Part shown: positions 26,227 through 34,409 of the stretch, piece by piece
How positions within the stretch are numbered: the stretch's first letter is position 1
Layout of the letters: each line of letters opens with the position of its first letter
NCBI GenBank assembly: GCA_009841635.1
Contig: VXLJ01000010.1
Span: 69,039 to 107,411, forward strand
Origin: Gammaproteobacteria bacterium
Lineage (GTDB): Bacteria > Pseudomonadota > Gammaproteobacteria > Pseudomonadales > Azotimanducaceae
DNA: 38,373 bases
Reading direction: 5' to 3'
The notes under the pieces: generated by a model
The model's input: only the letters and a program-made list of their open reading frames with translations
Databases searched by the model: none
Told to the model about the DNA's origin: nothing
Made by a program: the position numbers and the translations under genes

Positions 26227-26252
26227 GCGAACCACGTTTAATGTTGGTTCGC
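26227..26252. promoter_or_regulatory. Perfect 8-bp inverted repeat upstream of the mevalonate operon
   Basis: GCGAACCA (26227-26234), a 10-bp AT-rich spacer and TGGTTCGC (26245-26252) form a perfect dyad. It lies 40 bp before the phosphomevalonate kinase ATG and 116 bp from the start of the divergent PLP enzyme gene. The size and position suit a regulator operator. A 5'-leader hairpin is the alternative, since the same bases could pair in RNA. No second copy was seen upstream of mvaD or the amidase. Confidence 0.45.
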
Positions 26253-26292
26253 AAACACCTCTCATGAATCGCTATTCACTGCAGCTAAACCC

Positions 26293-27252
26293 ATGCTCAC
26301 AGTAACTGCGGCTGCGCCTGGTAAATTAGTGCTTGCTGGCGATTACGTCGTGCTGCTTGGTGCACCCGCCTTGGTATTAGCGGTCAATCGATACGCACTC
26401 GTGGCACTACGCGAAGAAGCGTTAGGCGGATGGTCGATTAAGTCAAACGTCACTAGCCCAGCCAACTATGCATCGCTCGATGAACTCTTGACGTCGGATC
26501 AGCACGACCTCATAACACGCATTTTGCGCCAATTGCCGAACTTAACGCAACTGCCTGTCCATGCCAGCTTGCAGCTGGATAGTAGGACCTTTTACACGCC
26601 ACAAGGCAAGCTCGGGCTCGGCTCAAGCGCAGCGATCTTAGTCGCGTTTGCCGAGTTAATAGCTCATCTCACCCAAAATCAGCTAAGCGATAGCGACCTC
26701 ATCGACGTTCATAATGCTTTGCAACAAAACAACGGTAGTGGGTTGGATGTGCTTGCAGCTCGCAAGGGCGGCTTGACGCGTTTTCAACAGCGTACAGCCA
26801 AGCATACTGCGCTACCGTCTGGCGTGTTCATGCGATTTCTGTTCACGGGGCATAGCACGCGTACGGCTGCCATGATCACCAAGTTTCATGCGCTGCGCAA
26901 TACCTACCCTGCGCGTAAGATGAACGACTGGCTTGACGCGGCGACCCACACAGCAAATGCCGTTTCATCCAAAGCGGCCTTTTTTGAATCCATGCACGAG
27001 CTCACACGCTGTGCGTTGGATTTTGATGATGCGACGGACCTTGGCATCTACTCTGAACCGCACCGTCTTGCCCTTAAGCAAGCGCAGCGAGCAAAGGTGA
27101 TTTACAAACCCTGCGGGGCCGGTGGCGGAGATACGGGCGTAGTGTTAAGTGATGATCCGGCTAAACTAGGTTTTTTTGAACAAAATATCACGAAGCATGG
27201 TCTAGAAATGTTGAATCTGGAGATGTCAAGCCATGGCGCAATCATCCAATAG
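26293..27252 (+). CDS. mvaK2: Phosphomevalonate kinase (GHMP kinase)
   Basis: A 319-residue GHMP-fold kinase that phosphorylates mevalonate 5-phosphate to the diphosphate. The N-terminal APGKLVLAGDYVVLLGAPALVLAV is characteristic of phosphomevalonate kinases. The ATP loop is GLGSSAA (residues 108-114). LQQNNGSGLDVLAARKGGL (143-161) corresponds to the family's GSGxDVAAAxxGG block, and the C-terminal GAGGGDTGVV to its GAGGGDCG. These features distinguish it from mevalonate kinase. Length is on the short side (yeast and Gram-positive versions are 360-450). The stop overlaps the next gene by 20 bp, giving tight coupling with the reductase-kinase fusion. Confidence 0.92.
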   Translation: MLTVTAAAPGKLVLAGDYVVLLGAPALVLAVNRYALVALREEALGGWSIKSNVTSPANYASLDELLTSDQHDLITRILRQLPNLTQLPVHASLQLDSRTFYTPQGKLGLGSSAAILVAFAELIAHLTQNQLSDSDLIDVHNALQQNNGSGLDVLAARKGGLTRFQQRTAKHTALPSGVFMRFLFTGHSTRTAAMITKFHALRNTYPARKMNDWLDAATHTANAVSSKAAFFESMHELTRCALDFDDATDLGIYSEPHRLALKQAQRAKVIYKPCGAGGGDTGVVLSDDPAKLGFFEQNITKHGLEMLNLEMSSHGAIIQ

Positions 27253-29482
27253 TTCTAGAGTCCCGGGGTTCTTCAAGCTCGACATCCCCGAACGCTTGCA
27301 TGCGCTACGCGAACGCGGTGTGTTAACGGCCACGGATTTGCATGCACTCGATTCAGGTGCACATATCTTGCGTATGCAAACGGCGGATCGAATGATCGAA
27401 AACGTCGTGGGCGTCATGGGTATGCCGTTAGGCTTAGGTTTGAATTTCCTGATTAATGGTCAGGACTATGTCGTACCTATGGTCGTGGAAGAACCTTCTA
27501 TCGTCGCTGGCGTGTCAGGAGCCGCACGAATTTTTCGCCTGTCAGGCGGCATCCACGCTGAAACCACCGATCCCATCCTGATCGGCCAGGTCCAAATCGC
27601 CAACGTCAAAGATGCTGACACGGCAAAAGATGCATTGCTGGCCAATCGAGAAGAAATCCTCAATCTCGCCAATAGCTTGCATCCCAAAATGGTCGCTCGC
27701 GGCGGCGGCGCTCGCGATATTGAAGTACACGTACATCCGAACGTCGGCGAAGCGGGTGAAACCTTCGTGGTGGTGCATCTGTTGGTGGATACGCGCGACG
27801 CGATGGGTGCGAACGTTGTGAATGGCATGTGCGAAGGCATCGCGAGCCTCATTGAGACCATTTCTGGCGGCTCGGTCTTTGTCCGAATTCTGTCGAATCT
27901 AACCGACCGATCCATGGTTACAGCGTCACTCTCCGTGCCGGTCGAAAACCTCAATACTGGGGATTACTCTGGCGAGCGGGTCCGGGACGGCATCATCTTG
28001 GCAAATGACTGGGCGTTGGCGGATCCTTATCGAGCCGTTACACACAACAAAGGCATCATGAACGGCATCGACGCGGTCGCGCTCGCAACTGGCAATGATT
28101 TCAGGGCCATCGAGGCCGCTGCGCATGCTTACGCTGCGACATCCGGACGCTATAAAGCGCTGACCTCTTGGACTAAAGCTGCGAGTGGTGCGCTGGAAGG
28201 CAAGCTCACGATGCCGCTGAAGGTCGGCACGGTCGGCGGTTCGTTAGAAACGAACCCAACCGTAGCGATAAACCACCGCATCCTAGGTTCACCAAACGCG
28301 CAAGAGCTCGCAGGCATCATGGGGGCCGTTGGGTTGGCGCAGAATTTCGCTGCGTTACGCTCGCTTTCCACGGCAGGGATCCAGCAGCACCACATGAATT
28401 TGCATGCCCGCAGCGTGGCTTCCACCGCGAACATCCCCACCGAATACTTCGATGCAGTCGTCGAAACGCTTATTGAAGAAGGCGATATCAAAGTATGGCG
28501 CGCACAAGATATTCTGCGAAGATTGCGCACTTCGGAAGTTAGTGCTGATACCGCTCATCCTCGCAGTTCCGCGTGCGGGAAGGTGATTTTGCTCGGGGAG
28601 CACGCGGTTGTATACGATCGTCCAGCACTTGCCGTGCCACTTCCCCTCGCAGTAGAAGCCCGCGTCGTCGCTTCGAAAGATCCAACGCTGCTTGTACCCC
28701 GTTGGGGCGTTGAACAGAGCATTCCACGCGCTGAAGAAAAACCGCAAGGGCTCGTTGGCGGATTGTCGATGCTGTTAAGAGAACTTAACCTCGCTGACGC
28801 TTCAATCAATATTGAAGTATTTCCCAACATACCCCGAGCAATGGGTTTAGGCGGCTCAGCCGCCATCGCGGTCGCAGTGATTCGCGCGATGGACGAATTC
28901 TTCAAACTTGGTATGAGTGCAGAACGCGTCAATGAGCTGGCATATGCCTGTGAAAAGTCAGCGCATGGCGCACCGTCCGGCGTGGACAACACCATCGCGA
29001 CGTTCGGCAAGCCATTGATCTATAAGCCTTCTGGCGACTCGGATTCACGCCTCTTCGAGGTCCTTAGACCTAAAACGCCTATCCACCTTGTCGTTGGCAT
29101 GAGCGGCAAAGAAAGTTTGACGGCAAATATGGTAGGCCAGGTCCGCAAAGCGCACGACCAACGACCTGCGGCGTACAACATGCTCTTTGACCAAATCGCT
29201 TCTATCACGGTCGAAGGGACCGAAGCATTTATCGCCGGCGATTTAGAAACACTTGGTGAGCTGATGAATATGGCCCATGGTTGCTTGAATGCCCTGCAGT
29301 TGTCAACGCCCGTGCTAGAAGAGTTAGTGTTTCTAGCACGCTCAAACGGCGCACTAGGCGCCAAAATAACTGGTGCGGGTGGCGGCGGCAGCATCGTGGC
29401 ATTGTGTCCAGATCGCCAGGCGCAAGTTGCAACGGCCATCGAAACGGCTGGCTATCAAACTGTTACTTTCACAATAGAGTAA
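27233..29482 (+). CDS. mvaA-mvaK1: Fused class II HMG-CoA reductase - mevalonate kinase
   Basis: One 749-residue polypeptide joining two consecutive mevalonate-pathway enzymes. Residues 10-430 are a complete class II reductase: ENVVGVMGMPLGLGLNFL (56-73), the glutamate in VVEEPSIVAG (84-93), DTRDAMGAN (187-194), Lys273 in HNKGIMNGI, Asp289 in TGNDFRAIE, KVGTVGG (330-336) and QHHMNLHARS (385-394). After a linker of about 12 residues, 448-749 form a complete mevalonate kinase: Lys450 in CGKVILLGEHAVVY, GLGGSAA (538-544), Glu574, Asp585 in HGAPSGVDN, and TGAGGGG (713-719). Both halves are full length with key residues kept and no frame break. A GGAG about 10 nt upstream supports the ATG at 27233. 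The fusion is not a window artefact. Confidence 0.95.
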   Translation: MAQSSNSSRVPGFFKLDIPERLHALRERGVLTATDLHALDSGAHILRMQTADRMIENVVGVMGMPLGLGLNFLINGQDYVVPMVVEEPSIVAGVSGAARIFRLSGGIHAETTDPILIGQVQIANVKDADTAKDALLANREEILNLANSLHPKMVARGGGARDIEVHVHPNVGEAGETFVVVHLLVDTRDAMGANVVNGMCEGIASLIETISGGSVFVRILSNLTDRSMVTASLSVPVENLNTGDYSGERVRDGIILANDWALADPYRAVTHNKGIMNGIDAVALATGNDFRAIEAAAHAYAATSGRYKALTSWTKAASGALEGKLTMPLKVGTVGGSLETNPTVAINHRILGSPNAQELAGIMGAVGLAQNFAALRSLSTAGIQQHHMNLHARSVASTANIPTEYFDAVVETLIEEGDIKVWRAQDILRRLRTSEVSADTAHPRSSACGKVILLGEHAVVYDRPALAVPLPLAVEARVVASKDPTLLVPRWGVEQSIPRAEEKPQGLVGGLSMLLRELNLADASINIEVFPNIPRAMGLGGSAAIAVAVIRAMDEFFKLGMSAERVNELAYACEKSAHGAPSGVDNTIATFGKPLIYKPSGDSDSRLFEVLRPKTPIHLVVGMSGKESLTANMVGQVRKAHDQRPAAYNMLFDQIASITVEGTEAFIAGDLETLGELMNMAHGCLNALQLSTPVLEELVFLARSNGALGAKITGAGGGGSIVALCPDRQAQVATAIETAGYQTVTFTIE

Positions 29483-29486
29483 TTAC

Positions 29487-30260
29487 ATGCGAGTTGCCAC
29501 ATGGAACATCAATGGCGTGCGCGCCCGAATGGACTATATCAAGCATTGGCTTGAAGCTCGCAAGCCTGATCTGGTCGGATTTCAAGAAATCAAAGCGATG
29601 AACGAGGCGTTCCCTACGGATGCGTTCAATGACATCGGTTACCAGGTCCACCTACATGGGCAGAAAGGTCGCAATGGCGTGGCGTTCGCAACGACGCTTG
29701 ACGTCGACGTCACGCAACGTGGGCTGCCTGGCCACGACGCAGATGGCTCTCGGCTCATCGTAGGCAAAGCCGAAAACCTTACGTTCGCTAGCGTGTACTG
29801 CCCTAATGGTAAAGATATTGATCATCCCGACTATCAAATGAAGCTCGGTTGGTTAAGTGATTTATCAGATTTTTGCGCCCGTCAGGTTGAAGACGGACAG
29901 GACTTCCTGATCGGCGGTGATTACAACGTCGTTCGCACGGCGTTAGACTCGCACTATGGCGCAAACGGTGATGGGAAGATCTTCCACACCAAGGAAGAAC
30001 GGGGCGTACTTGAGAAGCTCTTTAATGTCGGCTTAGTGGATTTGTACCGGCATAAATACCCTGAGTCCGACGCATTTTCATGGTGGGACTATCGTAGCGG
30101 CGGGTTTCGCTTCAACAAGGGCTTGCGGATTGATTTATTACTCGGCACGCAAGGTATCGTTGACCGCATGACCGATGTCGTGATTGATCGCGACTATCGG
30201 AAGAAACTCGAAGGCTTAACGGCTTCTGATCATGCACCTGTTTTCGTTGATTTGAGCTAA
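29487..30260 (+). CDS. xthA: Exodeoxyribonuclease III
   Basis: A 257-residue AP endonuclease and 3'-5' exonuclease of base-excision repair. Metal and catalytic motifs are ATWNINGVRAR with Asn at 8 and 10, the Glu in GFQEIKAM, GGDYNVVRTALD, an FRFNKGLRIDLLLGT segment, and the terminal LTASDHAPVFVDL carrying the catalytic Asp-His. It follows the reductase-kinase fusion stop by 4 nt and precedes the sulfurtransferase by 6 nt, so it is embedded in the mevalonate transcript without an obvious functional link. Confidence is very high. Confidence 0.97.
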   Translation: MRVATWNINGVRARMDYIKHWLEARKPDLVGFQEIKAMNEAFPTDAFNDIGYQVHLHGQKGRNGVAFATTLDVDVTQRGLPGHDADGSRLIVGKAENLTFASVYCPNGKDIDHPDYQMKLGWLSDLSDFCARQVEDGQDFLIGGDYNVVRTALDSHYGANGDGKIFHTKEERGVLEKLFNVGLVDLYRHKYPESDAFSWWDYRSGGFRFNKGLRIDLLLGTQGIVDRMTDVVIDRDYRKKLEGLTASDHAPVFVDLS

Positions 30261-30266
30261 ATAGCC

Positions 30267-31085
30267 ATGAAAAAAGATGAACTGATCATTTCAGCAATTG
30301 AATTAGAGGGGCGAATAGACGACGGTGACGAGACGCTTAGGTTGTTCGACTGTCGCTGGTCGCTCACCGATCCAAGCTTGGGTCAAAAACAATTTGATGA
30401 ACGCCATATCCCCACTGCGCAATACATGCCGCTCGAACCAGCACTAAGCGATCCGGCGGGTAAGCGCGGTCGACATCCACTGCCAGAAAAATCTCGATTC
30501 GCCGCAACGTTGGGTGCATTCGGCGTGGCAAATACTTCAGACGTCGTCGTGTACGACGATGGCTCTAGCACCTACGCTTGCCGTCTGTGGTGGATGCTGC
30601 GGTGGGTCGGCCATAGCAAGGTTAGGCTACTAGATGGTGGATTGACCCAATGGGATGACTGGTATTTTGATACGTCTCAGGTGGTAGAACAAGTTGAATC
30701 GACACATTTTGAGGTGCGGCCGTCGCTCACGAGAGTGTACGAGGCAGACGACTTGCTTACAACTGAGTATCCCATCATCGACGCGCGAGCACAGGATCGC
30801 TTCAAAGGTCGCAATGAAACCTTAGACCATACAGCTGGCCACATACCAAACGCTCGCTGTTTTCCTTTTGACGCCAATACTCGAGGCGATAAATGTTTCA
30901 CGCGTTCACAGGTGCGCTTCAGGGAATTTATTGATCAGGATGCGATTGTTTGCTATTGCGGATCCGGTGTGACCGCAACCAACAATATCATGGCGTTGAT
31001 GCTTGCTGGCTTTCCTGAGCCGATCCTATATCCAGGATCTTGGAGCGAGTGGATTGAGGACCCGACGCGACCCATCGAGCTTTAA
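30267..31085 (+). CDS. sseA: Two-domain sulfurtransferase (rhodanese/3-mercaptopyruvate type)
   Basis: A 272-residue protein with two rhodanese domains. Residues 20-140 form the inactive-type N-terminal domain (DSSTYACRLWWMLRWVGH in its core), and 160-272 the catalytic one. The active loop is CGSGVTA at 231-237, with Cys231 as the persulfide carrier. The CG[SA]GVTA form is typical of 3-mercaptopyruvate sulfurtransferase rather than classic thiosulfate sulfurtransferase. It is the last gene of the four-gene plus-strand run and its stop overlaps convergent mvaD by 4 bp. Confidence 0.93.
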   Translation: MKKDELIISAIELEGRIDDGDETLRLFDCRWSLTDPSLGQKQFDERHIPTAQYMPLEPALSDPAGKRGRHPLPEKSRFAATLGAFGVANTSDVVVYDDGSSTYACRLWWMLRWVGHSKVRLLDGGLTQWDDWYFDTSQVVEQVESTHFEVRPSLTRVYEADDLLTTEYPIIDARAQDRFKGRNETLDHTAGHIPNARCFPFDANTRGDKCFTRSQVRFREFIDQDAIVCYCGSGVTATNNIMALMLAGFPEPILYPGSWSEWIEDPTRPIEL

Positions 31086-32035
31086 GCCACTAACAGGCGA
31101 GCTCCCTCACCTATCCGTCCGAGTCTCACCTCGACAACGCCAGGTACTTCGTTCAATCGGCGCGTGACGTCCTGTGCTACCTTCACATCGCATACTGCCT
31201 TCACATGTGGTCCGGCATCGATCGTATAGAACACATCAAGCCCTTGTAACCGCATTTGCGTAATGGCTTCAATGCACTTTATGGTAGTTTCATTCCAATA
31301 GACCAAGGGTGGGGCGGAACTGAGCATCAAAGCGTGCAGATTACGACAGCTGGTTTCTGCGACATTGGCAAGCATGTCGAAATGCCGCGCTTTTACGGCT
31401 TCAACACCCTCTTGAAATGCGGTTTGGGTCGAACTTAGCCAGGCATCGTAATACGACGAGGTCGCGCGGGCGCGGGTCATGCCTTCGGTGGAAGGAATAG
31501 GTTTGCGTGTCTTTGCATTAATTGCAACCACCACGTTCAAATCCCACTCAGCTGCAGCTAAAACCTGTGAAACTGCACATGCTGAATCCCTTGGCTCCAT
31601 AACTACAAAACCACCATGCACGGACCGTGCCGCAGAAGCTGAACCCCGCCGCGCCCATTCGCAAAGTTTGGCTTGGGACCATTCAAGCTCGCAGATGGTC
31701 GACACAGCTAATGCGAGGGCAGCGAATCCAGAAGCGGACGACGCCAGCCCACTAGCTGCTGGGAAGTCGCTGGTAGACTCAACTCGCAGTGGCGGCACAT
31801 CGAACTGTTCGCGCACCGCTGCGAGCCAAGCTGTGATTTTCTTGTCATCGACTTGTTCACCATCCAAGTGCACAACGTCGGTGGCGGCCGATTCGACGCG
31901 TGTCATGGTGGAAAACCCGCCTAGCGTCATTGCCAAGGACGGCGTCGCGGGGATGTTTAGTTCGTCGTCGCGCTTACCCCAGTACTTAACCAGCGCAATA
32001 TTCGGATGTGCAAGCGCTTGAACCGCCGCGCCCAC
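31082..32035 (-). CDS. mvaD: Diphosphomevalonate decarboxylase
   Basis: A 317-residue GHMP-fold enzyme that makes isopentenyl diphosphate by ATP-dependent decarboxylation. Signatures are HPNIALVKYWGKRD (10-23) and FPAASGLASSASGFAALA (91-108). Arg137 lies in GSASAARSVHGGF, and catalytic Asp273 in FYTIDAGPHVKA. Keeping both that Asp and Arg argues for classical diphosphate decarboxylase activity rather than the archaeal monophosphate variants, and agrees with the phosphomevalonate kinase nearby. It starts at GTG, overlapping the amidase stop by one base (TAGTG). Together with the two genes at 26.3-29.5 kb it completes the route from HMG-CoA to IPP, although on the opposite strand. Confidence 0.96.
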   Translation of the reverse strand: MGAAVQALAHPNIALVKYWGKRDDELNIPATPSLAMTLGGFSTMTRVESAATDVVHLDGEQVDDKKITAWLAAVREQFDVPPLRVESTSDFPAASGLASSASGFAALALAVSTICELEWSQAKLCEWARRGSASAARSVHGGFVVMEPRDSACAVSQVLAAAEWDLNVVVAINAKTRKPIPSTEGMTRARATSSYYDAWLSSTQTAFQEGVEAVKARHFDMLANVAETSCRNLHALMLSSAPPLVYWNETTIKCIEAITQMRLQGLDVFYTIDAGPHVKAVCDVKVAQDVTRRLNEVPGVVEVRLGRIGEGARLLVA

Positions 32036-33480
32036 TAGTATCCAGCAGGAGGCGTGAAGGCAAACCCTAGCTGTTCAAGGCCCCGCGCTACGCCTAACGT
32101 TGTCAAATCGCCGTATTCCGGCCCGACCACCTGGACGCCAATCGGCATGCCTTCATCGTCTAAACCGGTCGGGACGATGGTTGAGGGCAAATATGCGTTG
32201 GTTGGTAATCCCGCCCAGAAAACTTGCAGGAAGTAAGCCTGCTGTGCGCCGTTTACCGTAATGGTGCGCTCATGAAACGGTCGCTGATCATGTGGAAAAG
32301 CAGAACGCGCCATGATGGGCATGAGCACGATATCGTAATCTTCGAAGAACTTATGCCAAGCCCAACGAATGTGCGTGCGTTTCTCGTTGTTGCCTATCCA
32401 GTCGCGAAATCGTGCAACCTGTGAGCGACGGATGACCGCATCCAACGTCTGGTCGTTTGGGTCCAGGGCTTCGGCCGCTGCCAGATTCCGCGCATACTGC
32501 TCTTCTGGCACGCGACAAGCCATCGTTGCGGACAACAATGACTGATACGTGAAATGCGTGTGCTCAGCAGTGAACGCCGGCCGGGCGTCGTAATTCAATT
32601 GCGCTCCTTCAGAGCGCAGAGCTTCGGCCACCATGTCAACGCGCGCTGAAACGGACGAATCAACGGGTGCCATATCGTCGTCGCGCCAGACCGCAACCTT
32701 TAAATCGCCTAGCTTCTTCTCGAACTCTGGCAATTCCAGCTTGAACCCCCGCGCTTCGATTTCATTAGGACCGGCCATGACCCGAGTCGCAATTTCCACG
32801 TCTTCCGCGCCGCGGCCTAACGGACCGATGACCGAGAGATCCGAAGGGCTGAGTATGCCTGGTGTCGCGTGGCCTCGTGGTGGCAGCATGTTCCAGGTCG
32901 GCTTGTGACCAAAGACACCGCAAAAGTGGGCTGGGTTACGGATTGAACCGCCTATGTCAGAGCCACTCTCGATACCAGCCATGCCCGCGGCCAATGTAGC
33001 GGCGGAACCCCCAGACGAACCGCCAGGGATTTTTGCAACATCGTACGGATTATTGGTCGTGCCGTAAATTTCGTTGTAGCTTTGAAAATCCGATAGAAGC
33101 AGCGGCACATTCGTCTTGCCAAACAGCACCACCCCTGCTTTTCGCAAGCGTTCAACCGACAACGCGTCGTGCGTGGCTATGTTGTCCTTTAGGTACGGCG
33201 CGCCCCAGGTCGACGGCGTACCCTTCACGTCGTAGGACTCTTTGATCGTCATGGGCACGCCATGCAACGGACCCAGCTCATCACCAGCAGCAATGGCTGC
33301 ATCCGCGCGCTTGGCAGCGTCCATTGCTTCCTCTCGTATTTGCCAGATCACTGCATTGAGTGCGCCATTGAACTGGTCTACGCGGTTAAAGAAATAAGTC
33401 AGTAGTTCAACGCTAGAAACTTCCTTCGCACGGATTCGCCGCGCAAGGGAAACAGCACTTTGGAACGCAAACTCAGTCAT
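32035..33480 (-). CDS. Amidase-signature family hydrolase
   Basis: A 481-residue amidase of the Ser-cisSer-Lys type. The triad is visible: Lys80 in GVPMTIKESYDVKG, the cis-serine in PGGSSGGSAATLAAG (152-166), and nucleophile Ser179 in GSDIGGSIRNPAHFCGVFGHKPT. The full-length fold and the C-terminal LPTNAYLPSTIVPTGLDDEGMPIGVQVVGP are typical of amide hydrolases in catabolism rather than GatA, whose partner genes are missing here. Translationally coupled to mvaD downstream and preceded by hisN with a 47-nt gap. Substrate unknown. Confidence 0.93.
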   Translation of the reverse strand: MTEFAFQSAVSLARRIRAKEVSSVELLTYFFNRVDQFNGALNAVIWQIREEAMDAAKRADAAIAAGDELGPLHGVPMTIKESYDVKGTPSTWGAPYLKDNIATHDALSVERLRKAGVVLFGKTNVPLLLSDFQSYNEIYGTTNNPYDVAKIPGGSSGGSAATLAAGMAGIESGSDIGGSIRNPAHFCGVFGHKPTWNMLPPRGHATPGILSPSDLSVIGPLGRGAEDVEIATRVMAGPNEIEARGFKLELPEFEKKLGDLKVAVWRDDDMAPVDSSVSARVDMVAEALRSEGAQLNYDARPAFTAEHTHFTYQSLLSATMACRVPEEQYARNLAAAEALDPNDQTLDAVIRRSQVARFRDWIGNNEKRTHIRWAWHKFFEDYDIVLMPIMARSAFPHDQRPFHERTITVNGAQQAYFLQVFWAGLPTNAYLPSTIVPTGLDDEGMPIGVQVVGPEYGDLTTLGVARGLEQLGFAFTPPAGY

Positions 33481-33527
33481 GGGATACTCCAGCCATACGC
33501 GTTCAATGATATGGTTAAGGAAGCGCG

Positions 33528-34325
33528 TTAGCTGTTTGAAATCGTGGCTAACACCTGCTCGTGCAAGATTGGATTCGCGGCGGCGATGGCTTCACCTGAC
33601 GTTAGATCCGCAAGGCCTTGCCAATTCGTCACAACACCACCGGCACCACGCACGATGGGCACCAACGGCAAGATATCCCATGGCTTGAGCTGATTTTCAA
33701 CCACAAGATCCAGTTCGCCTAGGGCTACCAGCGCGTACTGATAGCAATCGCAGCCATAACGCGTCAATCGAACTCTAGCTTCAATACGCTGTAATAACGA
33801 TTGGTCATGCAACGTCGCGAACAGGCGCGGATCCGTCGTCGCAAAAAGAGCGTCAGCCAGCACGGCGGACTTGCGAGTGCTCAACGTGCGCGATTCGCCG
33901 TGCCGAAGGTACGTTGCCGAAGAGCCATCTCCCACAAAGATCTCGCCGGTAAATGGCTGCACCATTACGCCTAAGTAAGGCTCGCCATTTCGAAGCAACC
34001 CAAGTAAGACACCCCAATGCAAAAAACCACTCATGAATGCCCGCGTACCGTCTATTGGATCTACGATCCACGTCCATTCATGCAAACCTTCGTCGCCGAA
34101 CTCTTCGCCCCGAATAGCGTGATTTGGGTATTGCGCTCGAATCCGGCTCCTAATGAGGCGCTCACATGCTCGATCCGCGGCCGTGACTGGGTCGAAGCTG
34201 CCGTCAGCTTCCTTGTTATGAACAACAACTGCTTGTCGAAACCAACGCAACGTCGCCTGCCCACCGGCGGTAGCGGTTTTTATGGCGAAGCGCTTTAGAA
34301 ACTCGGGTGTTTCAGAGACCGACAT
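33528..34325 (-). CDS. hisN: Inositol-monophosphatase-fold phosphatase, HisN (histidinol-phosphatase)-like
   Basis: A 265-residue Mg-dependent phosphatase. Metal motifs are DPVTAAD (46-51), GEEFG (73-77) and WIVDPIDGTRAFMSG (86-100). The last ligand is in the PWDILPLVPIVRGAGG segment near 216-231. Features such as the GTRAFMSGFLHWG stretch and NQLKPWDILPLVPI favour the histidinol-phosphatase branch over SuhB/CysQ. Other his genes are not adjacent, which is common for this type. It is the first gene after the receptor's terminator, so the hisN-amidase-mvaD run probably starts here. Confidence 0.88.
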   Translation of the reverse strand: MSVSETPEFLKRFAIKTATAGGQATLRWFRQAVVVHNKEADGSFDPVTAADRACERLIRSRIRAQYPNHAIRGEEFGDEGLHEWTWIVDPIDGTRAFMSGFLHWGVLLGLLRNGEPYLGVMVQPFTGEIFVGDGSSATYLRHGESRTLSTRKSAVLADALFATTDPRLFATLHDQSLLQRIEARVRLTRYGCDCYQYALVALGELDLVVENQLKPWDILPLVPIVRGAGGVVTNWQGLADLTSGEAIAAANPILHEQVLATISNS

Positions 34326-34339
34326 GTGTGCTCTCTAGC

Positions 34340-34374
34340 AAAAAAAACGAGCCAATCGTCGTGTGGGACGATTG
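34340..34374 (-). terminator. Rho-independent terminator of the large TonB receptor gene
   Basis: Read on the minus strand, CAATCGTC (34374-34367), a 6-nt loop and GACGATTG (34360-34353) form a perfect 8-bp stem. A flanking G-U and G-C pair can extend it. GCTCG and then eight Ts (34347-34340) follow. It lies between the receptor stop (34410) and the hisN start (34325), so hisN and its followers need their own promoter or read-through. Confidence 0.85.
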
Positions 34375-34384
34375 ACCCGTTGCA

Positions 34385-34399
34385 GCGCTGAGCCAGCGC
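34385..34399 (-). repeat. Second small hairpin preceding the receptor terminator
   Basis: GCGCTG, loop AGC and CAGCGC form a perfect 6-bp stem 11 nt after the receptor stop and 11 nt ahead of the main terminator stem. There is no T-run of its own. It may protect the mRNA 3' end or assist termination. Confidence 0.5.
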
Positions 34400-34409
34400 A
34401 CCGTGAGAC

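Noticed and set aside
26111-26254. 48-residue N-terminal extension of the PLP enzyme from the ATG at 26254
   Set aside because: The extension is not family-like and overlaps the inverted repeat in the divergent promoter region. ATGs at 26110 or 26095 fit better.
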